A DNA stretch of 64,000 bases from Pascua guehoae (lineage: Eukaryota > Basidiomycota > Tremellomycetes > Trichosporonales > Trichosporonaceae). Shown here piece by piece: positions 1 to 9,945 of the stretch (the first letter of the stretch is position 1; each line of letters begins with the position of its first letter). Location of the stretch: the NCBI GenBank assembly GCA_001600415.1, contig BCJX01000016.1:661318-725317 (forward strand), given 5' to 3'. Position numbers and translations under genes: made by a program. The notes under the pieces were generated by a model. It searched no databases. It saw nothing but the letters and a program-made list of their open reading frames with translations, and was not told the DNA's origin.

Positions 1-1208
1 GGGGGGAGGGAGGGAAGGGGGGGGTCGATCCTCGGCGTCTGTCAGTCTACCCCTGCCTCTTCCCCCTCTTCCACCCCCGTGGTACCGTCGTCCTCGGGCG
101 TTCCTCGTTTGCATGGTTTCTAAAACCCCCCACAGGTGTCCCCCAAGTGTCCCTTGCCTGTCCATCAGATTGTAAGGGTCATGTTTTGGGGACTCGCACG
201 ATGCATGCATGCATGACCGACCATAGGCCATAGGGACGGTAGGGGCCCATGGATGCAGCGCCTTTTTTGCCTTTTGGCTGGCGCCTGTCTTTGCCTTTGG
301 CGTTTGTGCAGTGGGGGGTGTGTTGTGGTCCATGGGATAGGGGTGGATGGGTTTCACCACTGCTCTAATCGTCTACAAGAAAAACCTAGATTCCGGGCCT
401 GCCGCCCGCGGCTCCCACCTCCCGGCTGGCAGTCGTCGTCGTCGTCGTCGTCGTCGCGCGTCGCGATGCATCACCCAGGGGAGGCGGTTGCAGCTGTTCC
501 CGACAGCCCGCCAGGCCCCGCCAGGTCGAGTCTGGGCTGCTGCTGATGCATAGCGGGTTGTGGGTGGTTGTAGTGCAGTGCAGTGCAGTGCATCAACTCT
601 AATCATAACCAAGGCAGCGAGGCAGGCCCGGTCAGGTCCCGGGAATGCCGCAACATGTTCCCCTTGGACAATGACCCTGAATATTTTTGGACAAAGAGGT
701 CAAAAGAGGACAAAATAGAGTAAACAGCACAGCAGCGGGACGAGCAGAGGCAGGCCAGGCATGCCAGGCAGCAAGCAGCAGGCAGGATGCAGGGGCACAG
801 GATGCAGGACAGGACACAATGCAGGCACAGACCGCTCGTCGCCCAGCGAGCGCCTCAGGGCCCACCAAACAATGGCCAATTTCCCTCGCTCAAAGAAAAA
901 TCACACGCGTGTCCCATGGCAGGGCGCTGCGTTCCCAGGCCAAACAAGCGCGGCGCGCGGCAGAGCACCCCGCACCCGCACCCGCACCCGCCCACCGGCT
1001 CCACCCACCACCTCGCAGCGTGCTAATAGGCCAAGGAATCCGACAATGGTGGTGATGACGAGCAAGGCCTGTCGATTTGGCCAAATACTCCGAGACGGCC
1101 AAGTAACGCCCCCCAGCCGATCGGACGCAGCTCGATGGACGCAACTGCGCTGCCCAGACCGCGCCTGCGCCATCCGCACACCTCACACCTAACACCTAAC
1201 ACAACACA

Positions 1209-1341
1209 TACAGAGGGTGTCCCAAAGGAACGAGTACGGCGCAGGGATGCCAAGGCATGGTGATGTAGAGCTGCTGCAGACGTGCGGACTCTTGCCAGTC
1301 TCACCATGCGCCATTACTCGTTCCTTTTGACACCCTCTGTA
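1209..1341. mobile_element. MITE-like element with Tc1/mariner-type ends
   Basis: Positions 1211-1236 and 1315-1339 are near-perfect inverted repeats. They begin CAGAGGGTGTC and differ only by one indel plus one substitution; pairing continues imperfectly inwards (GGCGCA on both arms). The 129-bp unit is flanked on both sides by TA (1209-1210 and 1340-1341), the target duplication of Tc1/mariner and related transposons. There is no internal coding capacity, so it is a non-autonomous element. Seen directly: the repeats and TA flanks. Inferred: the superfamily. Confidence 0.8.
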
Positions 1342-2000
1342 ACACACAACACGGCTAACACACCTCGCTAGCACCTAGCACCTAACGCCGCTAGGACCGC
1401 TAGCCCCACCCATGTCATGTCGGTCATGTCGCGCAGCCAGTCTGCGTCATCACCTGCGCCACATGAGCCGCACGAATACAAATCACACACGGCCTGGCAC
1501 GCGGCGGGAGCAAGCGCGAGACACGACGCCATGGCAGCTCATATGATCGAGAACACATTCAAGCCTGCCAAACACCGACACCGTCGCCGCCGCCGCACCA
1601 AGTCGGGCAGGTAGGTGGTCGACACGGCCGGTCTGCGCGGTGACTACCGCGGTGACTCCAAGCACATGCTGTACTGTGCATAACGCATGGATGCGCGGCA
1701 GGACAGGAGCAGCAGCCGCGACATACAGGCCCAAGTGGCGCAGGGTGACAACTGAGCATCTCTGCACCTTTGTCGCGCATAGTACAGCATACAATTGTAC
1801 CTCTACGACTGTACCACGTTCCTGCGCCGCATTGTCGACCTAACACCGGCGTACAGGCTGCGTACATGGCGGCCAGACACGTGTAACGAGGCTCGCAGCG
1901 TGACCGAGTCCAAAGATGACCGCGAGGTGACTGCGGACGGGGCAACAAGACAAACAAGCGGGGTGCGACGAGACAGTGCACTGCGCTGTAGTGCATTGTG

Positions 2001-2060
2001 CTGTACTGCACTGCGCTGTCCTGCACTGCTCTGTACTGCACTGCGCTGTCCTGCACTGCG
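2001..2060. repeat. 30-bp tandem duplication
   Basis: Two copies of a 30-bp unit starting CTGTACTGCACTGCGCTGTC lie head to tail (2001-2030, 2031-2060) and differ only at the last base. The unit is itself built from CTGCACTG-like subrepeats, and a shorter diverged copy precedes it from about 1976. Confidence 0.85.
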
Positions 2061-2129
2061 CGCGACGGCAAGGCCAGGCCGGGCGGACGGCTATGGCCGA
2101 CAAGGAGCGGGGGATACAAGTCTCGCTGC

Positions 2130-3350
2130 TTTGTTGTCGTTCAAGTCCGTTTGGAAGGGATCGATCGTATAGGTTGCCTCAGGTTCGGCTACAGGTGCAC
2201 CGGCACCTTACAAGAGCCTGGTGTTGACAAGGTTTGCCGTTCAAGTCGTTTTGAAGACACGTATATGGTTGTGGTCATAGGCCTGGCGGACGGCTAAGGC
2301 CGACAAGAAGCGGGGGGTACAGGTTTTGCTGCTTTGTCGTTCAAGTCTTTGTTGAGCGTTAGAGCGATGCAGAGATAGGTGCGAGCGAGTACAAGTGGAG
2401 AGTACGCCGCGAGAGCGTACGTGCGACGGCCAGGGAGTGCGGGGTATGCGCGCGTGCGAGGCTCGCGTCGCCAACAGTTTTGGGAGGGATCGTGTATGGC
2501 TTGATCGGTTGGGTTGCAAGCACATCTTGCACCAGCCAAGTGACGACAGGCTTGTATGTCGTTCGAGTAGTGTTGAAGACTCATTTGTTGTGGTGGTAGG
2601 CCTGGCGGACAGCAAAGGCAGGCAAAAGTGAGGGATACAGGCTTTGCCGCTTGTTTATCGTTAAGTCGTTTGAAAGGTGTCGCATATGGCTACAAGTCCA
2701 TCTTGCACCAACCAAGTGACGACAAGCTTGTTGTCGTTCAAGTAGTTTTTAAAGACACCGTATATGAGTGTGGTTGGGTCACAGGTGCATCCGGCGAGTG
2801 ACCACAAGCTTCTGTATCGTTCAAGCAGGGCCGGAAGATACCTATGGTTGTGGTCGTACCAGCGGACGGCAAAGGCAGGCAAGAGCCGAGGATACAGACT
2901 GTGCCGCGTGTTTGTCATTCAAGTCGTTTGGAAGGTATCGCACGTTGTCACACGTTGGGTTAAAGGCCGCTCTTGTTGTAGTGAGCGATAGAGCGTTGCA
3001 TACAGTAGAATGAAACCGCGCGCGCGAGTATGTATATTGAGCGCGCGGCGGCTCGAGCGTACGTGCGACGGCGCGTGCGCGCGCCCGAGGCTCGCGAGAC
3101 TCGAGTCCCTACAACAGCTCTTGCATCAGCCAGGTGACGACAAAGAAGCTTGTCGTCCAAGAGTGTCTTACGACACTGTATATGAGTCACAGGTTGTGTC
3201 ACAGGTGCCCCCTTGCGCCAGCCCCGTTACGACACGCTGGTATGCCGTTCAAGCCGTTTGGAAGGTATCGCATATAGCTGGCACAGGTTGGGTGACAGGT
3301 GCACCTTGCCAGCCAGGTAGCTTCTCTGCCGTTCAAGCAGTGTCGGAAAA
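2130..3350. repeat. degenerate satellite-like array with two repeat types
   Basis: About eleven diverged units are recognised by the anchor GTTCAAG (near 2140, 2230, 2330, 2550, 2660, 2730, 2816, 2915, 3145, 3245 and 3328). Two types recur: one continues TCGTTTGGAAGGTATCGCATATGG, shown here only as its consensus core TTTGGAAGGTATCGCATAT; the other continues with TGTTGAAGACACCGTATATG. Linkers share CACCAGCCAAGTGACGACAAG. Spacing is roughly 80-100 bp, with interruptions. Confidence 0.7.
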
Positions 3351-3593
3351 CACCACATATGGTTGTCTGGTTAGGTGCTCCGTGGGCACGGTCGGGTGAT
3401 GGCAGGCTCACCTGCCGACATGCCGACATGACACACGACGAGGTCGACGGCAGGCTCAATGTTCTGCACTGTACGGCAAGGTCGAGAACAGGCTCAATGT
3501 TCTACACTGAAGGGTTTCCCATGTGTTACAGATTACAGGTTACGGGCTGCTAGTACTGGGCAGGCAGGACCTGAGGCGGCGACGACGAGCACC

Positions 3594-3736
3594 CAGGCCA
3601 GGCGACTTTTCAACCATCGATGAATCAGAATCTTCTTCTGGCGTCTTGGTGTGAAGGGGGTCGCAACCGCCAGGCGACTACAGGGTGGACGATGAATGAG
3701 CATTCTTCTGGCGTCATCGTAATGTGAGGGGGTCGC
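3594..3736. repeat. ~70-bp imperfect tandem duplication
   Basis: Two copies share the order CCAGGCGACT, CGATGAAT, TTCTTCTGGCGTC and TGAGGGGGTCGC (with small differences), at about 3596-3666 and 3668-3736. No coding meaning is evident. Confidence 0.7.
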
Positions 3737-4289
3737 CGGTCGCGAATCGTGTCGCACGAGCTGAGCTGTTGCATACCGCAAACGCAGTAATAGCATTACT
3801 TTGGGCAATGTACCGTGTCATCTCCCGTTCTGACAGTCGGGTTCTGCTTTTGGGCGTGTAACACTGAGTCACCGGCAGAAATACGGGGTCACCGGCAGAG
3901 TTTGAGCGATACCAGATACCAGATACCAGACACCAGATCCTGTCACTGCACTGGCATGACGGTATGACGCCAGAAGCCAGCGGCTACCCTTGGCAAGGTC
4001 GTGGACAGGTATCGCCTCGGGGGACAACCGGTGCCCTTTGCCGTGTCCTTTGCGGTGTTACGGGGCGAGTACCGAGACGAGGGAAGCGCAAACAACCCTT
4101 GTCGTCATCGGGTTCGTTTAGCAGAATACCGGGGGGAAGAACACCGCCGATTCCAAGAATACGCCTGGAATGTTGTGCCGCATGTTACACGCTGCACTGC
4201 ATCCCCGCGCGTCAGACCTTGCCCGAATGCAGGCGGCGCACGAAGACTACCAGCCATGCCAAACATTGCTCCTGTCATTGCAATGTCGT

Positions 4290-4390
4290 GTTGCGTGTCG
4301 CATCGCGCGTCGCATGTTCCATCCCATCCCGTGTCGTGTGTCGTGTCGTATCGTGTCGCGTATCGGATCGTCCCGTGTCGTGTCGCATCT
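4290..4390. repeat. GTGTCG-rich low-complexity tract
   Basis: The tract consists of repeated GTGTCGTGTCG/GTGTCGC variants with occasional interruptions. Short open frames across it are by-products of the repeat. Confidence 0.7.
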
Positions 4391-5912
4391 GCCGCGGCGG
4401 CAGGCGATGCACATGTGCCGCCGTGGCCCCTCGAATGCACGCCGTGCGTAGACGTCCCCTGTAATGCCCATGAGCAATGCCGCGTATACCCCCGTGCGGC
4501 GAACACGCGCTTGACATGGCTACTTGTGACATTTTGACGTGTACGCCCAAAAAAGATGGGAGTGTTTCATCAGCGTTTCACCGCGCTCACAGGGTCGTCA
4601 TGGGGCCAGTTTCAACCCGCTGAAACGTACCCTCCAGCACCTCCACCCTGCTGCCCATATTCTTTCCCCATTCTGCAATTTGTCTTCTTTTACTCGATGG
4701 GGGAATATACCCCTGGCGGGCAGCATCGGGGAGGTGTTGGGTTAGGCCTCACGGCACGTCGGCGGGTAGGGCCGGGAGTGGGCTGTGCTGTACGGGACGC
4801 GGGCGGGCGTGTATGCGTACATGCTGTGTTCCCATGGAAGCAGAACAAGATTGGGAGCGGTGCAGGTGCACGTTTCGTTTTTGGGGGGGGGGTTTGAAAT
4901 GGTTCGTGGAGGATGCGGTGTCATTACGTCCGGGAGATTCGGGTGTCGTTTGGTGGTCCGACTCCGTTGGTTTGCTAGTCGATACTGCCCTCTGGATATG
5001 GCGATTGCAGGGGTGGTATCCTTGTCGACGTGCTTTGTCAGTTTCGAGCGTGTGGGGCTTGCTGTCTTGCTCGTCCGTCCGAGGTGTCGAGTGGATCGAC
5101 TGTTCGGTCCTAGTTGTTCCTTCGATGATGTTCCCTTTGCAGCCCGATACTCCATCGCAGGGGACATGGCGATTGCAGGGCTCGCAATCTCACGACCTTG
5201 TCCGTGTGTCCTGTCCATGTGTCTTGTCAGTTTCATTCATGTGGTTCGGGGACTCTAGTCGTCGCCCGTTTCAGTAAAGCACGCAACACGCAATGTCGTG
5301 ATCGAGCCTTGTATCCTCCTATCGGTGCGACAGTTGCATGGCGCTAATGGTAGTCACTACGGACGATTACGCGCTAGTCGACACTACTAATACTACTCGT
5401 ACATGAAGATGATGGGGGCGGGGCGGTGCCATCGTCCCCGGCCAGATCGTGTGTAGGTGGCCTTTCTCACTCTGTTTCTTGTTTTTCTGTCTCTTCTCTT
5501 CTGATTCTCAATGATCTCTTCTCACGATGACCTCGCTCACGATGACCCCATTGATCTCCTGCGATGGCGCACGAACCGCGTCGTCGATGCCGACCGATGG
5601 TCCTCGCCGCAGCCATCTCCATCCTTCGTTCCTCCGTCATTCCGCCTCCTCTTCTCCTTTGTGACCGTCGCCTCGGTGATTCCTCCTTGATGCCTTGATT
5701 CGATGCTTTGTGGTTTTCCTTGTTGTTGGTGTTGTTCTTGTTGCTGTTGTTGTTGTTTCCTTTGTGGTTGTTTCCTTGTGTGAGGCGCTGCCTCTCCAGT
5801 GTGTGCTCGTTACCGGCGGCGGCGCTGGCCCGCGTTGTTCTGGTGCTGGTTCACCGGCTGGGGGCCACGGGCGGGCGCACGGGCACTCTGCGGCTGGCGC
5901 ACAGCTGGTGGG

Positions 5913-7960
5913 TTAGCTACGCTCATGTGCTGGCTGAAACCCACGAAGAGCCGGCATGGCGATGCGGAGCTGGTTCTGACCCTCGAGGTACATCTGCCAG
6001 AGGTCGTCGGGGATTCCGACGCCCGGGCGGGGGCAGCGGATACCGTGGTGCGGGCCAGAGCACGCGCAGTGCGACTGGACGGTGCCCTTCTTGAACGCGC
6101 GGGCGCGGAGGTTGGCGAGGCCGAGCATCTCAATGATCGGGTCGTCGGGGTGGACGACGCCACGGTAGAGGGCCGCCTCTGGTTGTAAGCTGGGGTCCGT
6201 CACCTGTTCAGCTTACCAAGGTTGTCGGGGTGGAGGGGGCAGCAACGGAGGCAGAACGAGCGGCGAGTCCAGTCTGGTGGGTGAGTAATAGCGAGATGCC
6301 CGCTACCCACTGCAAAGGCCACACATGTCGCAGTACCAGTCGCCCGCGTCGCCGAGGGCCGAGCGCGACTGCACCTGCGTCGAGGGGGGCGAGGAGCGCG
6401 AGCCGTTCGTGTCGTGGACACGGGGGAGGCAGCAGTCAGGCCTGGGCGTGAGTGGTGAAATTGGGGGACGGTACAGGTAACGAAAGTGATGGCTAACGAC
6501 ACCTGTACGTACCGGACACAGTAGTTGCGCGCGCTAAAGTTGTGCGTGCCGCAGAGGCACCCTGGGTGTCAGCTGTGTGTCCGGGAAAAAATCAGCTTAC
6601 ACCAGTCACCGGGACGGAAGTCAGTCATGGCCATGGGCGGGGTCGGCGGGGTCGGCGGGAGCATGGCCGAGACGATCTCCGGGGACGGGCGAATGACCGC
6701 ACCAGGCATGAGGGTGTCGGTGTGGCGGTAGTCGAGAAAGTCGAATGCGCGCGTGACGCTGGGGTCAAGCTCGCGCTTGGGCGACGACTTGGGCGACGGC
6801 GGGAGGTGGCTGCCAGGGGCAGGGGCATCGGCCGTGGAAGCCTTACCAAGGGGCACGCGGTCGCCGTGCTTGTGGAACTTGCGCGGCATGGCGGTGTACT
6901 GGATCTGCTCGTCTTCCGTGTCAAAAAGGGCTGGGGGGAGCAGGGCAGTGAGCGTAGGAGACGGGAGGCGGCCGGTGGGGAGCGACGGCGAGAGGTTCAT
7001 TGTGTTCTGGCTGTTTGTAAGCTAAAGAGCCGCAGTCGTTAGAGAGCTTACACATGGTTGAGGAGCTCGGCCTCGCGACGAGCACGGTTCTCCGCCCCGG
7101 CGCTCACGGCGCTCTCTGGGCGCTGACAGCGTGTGCTCATCTGGCCAGAGTGGAGTGCGGCCGTCGGTACGAGGTCATACATCTGGCCCATGACAGCGTT
7201 GCGGGGGATGAGGTGAGACGAGTGATAGTAGGGCGTCATGCCGACCTCGGTCCAGAGATTGGTGTGCGAGGTGCGCTTGGGAAAGTGGCGCTTCTTGCTC
7301 TCGGTGATGATCCAGTTGAAGGCCGAAAACTGCAGAAGGGCCACACGCTGCTGGAGCGTGTACGTGTCGAACAGGCCCAGGCCGCATGGCGGGGCCGAGA
7401 AGGCGAGCTCGGGCGACTGCCAGTAGGTTCTGCCATTAGTGGGAGTTACAAGAGGTTTATTGTGGATGGGGCGTGGCAGAGGGAGGTGAGGGGGGTGGTG
7501 CACGAGGGTTTGAGGAAAGTGGGGGAAGGGAATAATTTATGGTATTGCAAGGAAGGAGTGTGGTGGGGAGCATGATGGAAATACAGGAAAGTGGACAGAC
7601 GCTGCTATAGAAGGGCACAGCTCAGGCTCTACACAGGGTGGTTGTGGAGATTGGACGCGAGAACGTATCGTGTGTAGGAACGCAGTGGGTGATGCCACAA
7701 TTGGGGTGCGAATGTATGTCTGTATGTGTATGTACGTGTGTGTGTGTGTGTGTGGTCTGGTATCACGTCGGCATCCCGAAGTCACCCGAACGCGCACCCA
7801 CCACACACACACCCCCCATCCCCTCACCCCAATATTCACAGTGTCTGTCGATAAAGGGAGGCAAAACTCACACAATCTGGGTAGTCGTCGTCAGACGGTC
7901 AATGAGCATGACCTCGCGGTTCTGGAACCAGGTCTCGTGTGTCTCGAGCTCGGCGACCAT
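5913..7960 (-). CDS. RanBP2-type zinc-finger protein
   Basis: Seven exons join in frame to 459 aa: 7872-7960, 7052-7429, 6601-7010, 6513-6561, 6311-6441, 6217-6273 and 5913-6178. The start CAACCATGG has good context. The C-terminal third carries two RanBP2-type fingers, each introduced by GDW. The second (about residues 345-370) is canonical, C-x2-C-x3-N-x6-C-x2-C. The first (about 290-312) keeps N-x6-C but has C-x-C and C-x4-C, with splice junctions falling beside both irregular pairs. Such fingers usually bind single-stranded RNA or ubiquitin, so an RNA-binding role is likely but inferred. The middle is Ser/Pro-rich and probably disordered. Intron 1 is long (442 nt) with a TG run, and could hide a further exon. 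Confidence 0.78.
7735..7754. repeat. (TG)n microsatellite inside intron 1 of the zinc-finger gene
   Basis: An uninterrupted TG dinucleotide run lies within the 442-nt first intron, preceded by imperfect TGTA repeats. Confidence 0.9.
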
Positions 7961-9945
7961 GGTTGGAGGTGCCTTGGGTATGGTTGGGGGAAGGTGTTGC
8001 GTTCCGGGGAGGAGAGTGGCGGGTGGTGAGCGAGGGGATGTACAGCGTGAGAGGTGGCGATGGGTGATGAGAGGTACCCCGTGATATACAGAAGATGAGG
8101 ATGGGGAGAGGAAGTGGTTTGAGGACAGAGGGATGGAGCGGGTGGCGAAGGGAAAAGAAAGGTGGTGGGGATGTTCACAGAAGACGAGTGGTTGTGATAA
8201 CTACAGCGCCAAGGACAGGGAACTGCGATGGGTGACTGCAGGGCAGTCGCCGTGCACGGACTGAGCAATTACTGGGCCTGGTGTAGAGTAGTGGGACGTG
8301 GGTGGGTGGATGGATGGGGAAGAAGAGGGGGCTGGTAACAAGGACGAGTGGGTTGGGGATGAGGAAAGAGTATGAAAGGTAAAGAAGAGAGGGAAAGGTG
8401 GGGGGTGTGTAGTCTAGCCACGGATGCCATGGCGAGCGGCGCATACACACGCCGCGGGGAAGGCGGCATGGCGCGTGGCAGATGGAGGTGGCGCCGGACG
8501 ATGGGGGGCGTACCAGGCACCCCGTGCGTGGCAGCTGCTTGGCTAGAGGTGCGGGGGAAGGTGGGAAGGTGCTGTTGTGCTTCTGACATGATCTGGCGCC
8601 CGTAATCTCTGGCGCCAGCCTTCCCTATGCACAGGCAAAGGAAGGGCCCATGCGCGATATTGTCCTCGTCGTTGTGCAGGTATCGCTGTCCACCTGCCCC
8701 GCCCCACCCTCCCGCCATATCCCCACTGCCGGTCTATACCCTCCTGTCGTCACCAGAGACGAGCAGAGCGGGGTCGGTGGTGGCGCCGCGCACGGCTCGT
8801 GTGCGCCACTGTGTATCTGTGCCTGGGTGTGATGGCCGTTTGGAGAGGTTTCCGTAGGCATTATCGGAGATGCATGCAGTGTACATGCAGCTGTGTCAGT
8901 TTCTGAGGGTGTTCAATAGGGTGTGCGGGAGTGCATGGGGGTAGACGCTTTTTTTGTTCGGCCGTGTCGCGTCTGTGGAAGCTATTGTTCGACCTGGGTT
9001 GCAACTGGGCGTCGAATAGAACCGATTTCGTTCGCACGACCGTGGCCCCCATTGATACCAGATCTTTTCAGTCTGTGGAGATGTTCAACCCCCGTATGCG
9101 GTAGTGTACAGGGGTGCTGTCGTGCCACGAAGAGCTATTGTTCGACAGCTAACTGTGCGACTGCGCGTCCCAACAGGGCCCGATTTTGGGGTCATGATCA
9201 TCAGCCCAATTGATGTCACATCAATTCGTCAATCGATGTCACTTCAATTCGTCAATCGAGAACACCAGCATCTGCTTGTGAGTTGTAAGTCTTGATCTAT
9301 GAAACGCAGCAGACCAGAAGGAATGGCCCTTGATACTGTTGTCAGTACCTTGGTTTCTTCCACAGTTATGAAGAAGCCAAAGAAGCCCCAAACGAACTTA
9401 GGTATATAGGGCATACAACTACCCCAGTGTCAAACCATTAAGGAAAAAGGTATCCCCTCTTAAAATGATCAAGCATAGCTGCACACTTTCCCCTGTTTCC
9501 CATTACGGCACACTGTGCTACAGCACGTCCAGTAGTCAGCGTTTAAAGCGGCGCGGTGAACCTGTGATGGAAGAGTTTCGGTCCAGACATTCACCTCTTG
9601 ACGCCCCCCAGGATTTCCCAGAAGTCAGAGTACTCCCAGAACAATTAAATTCGTAGAATTCCTCCAGGGGAACACGCTACTGTTATCCCCATGCGTTCTT
9701 CAGCATAAGAACACGGTTTTGTTGTGCTGGTATCCAACAACAGTGTCAGAGCCATTGCATGGCTGGAGCCCCGCAGTGTCAACAAAAGCACATGGCTCTG
9801 ATCATTTGCCACCGTGAGTGAAAACAGTGGCACCGTGGGAAGCTCGCACACGTGGTCGTCCAAAAGTTGGTTTGGTTCTGTTCACAAGTTCAGTCCAGTG
9901 TTGAATCTTCGACCCATCTACACTCACCGCCATCTACAAACCACG
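7961..9945. other. divergent intergenic region upstream of the zinc-finger gene and MAK5
   Basis: Near 7.97-8.5 kb the minus strand is pyrimidine-rich (CTTCC/TCTCT), as is usual for the promoter or 5' leader of the zinc-finger gene. The rest has no convincing gene. It holds a diverged ~50-bp direct repeat (8979-9030 against 9130-9186), a perfectly spaced 23-bp duplication (9212-9257) and a 10-bp inverted repeat near 9747/9790 (TCAGAGCCAT). Confidence 0.55.
9212..9257. repeat. two 23-bp units containing a TGATGTCA/CGATGTCA core
   Basis: The units at 9212-9234 and 9235-9257 differ at one base and each contain GATGTCAC/T followed by TCAATTCGTCAATC. With the preceding base the first reads TGATGTCA, close to a bZIP (CRE/ATF) half-site pair. 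They lie about 690 bp upstream of the MAK5 start. Confidence 0.6.

Larger units (their letters stand above)
1..5912. other. gene-free repeat-rich region
   Basis: No open frame here has the codon structure, splice signals or similarity of a real gene. The stretch opens with a G-rich run, then holds a (TCG)n run near 432-455, GTGCA-type repeats near 570-595, a terminal-inverted-repeat element, a 30-bp duplication, a long degenerate array, a ~70-bp tandem duplication near 3.6-3.74 kb and a GTGTC-rich tract near 4.30-4.39 kb. It could be subtelomeric or pericentromeric, but the sequence alone does not decide this. Confidence 0.6.

Noticed and set aside
5695..6188. Plus-strand frames opposite the zinc-finger gene
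   Set aside because: They are antisense shadows of the minus-strand exons, which carry the recognisable fingers and splice sites.
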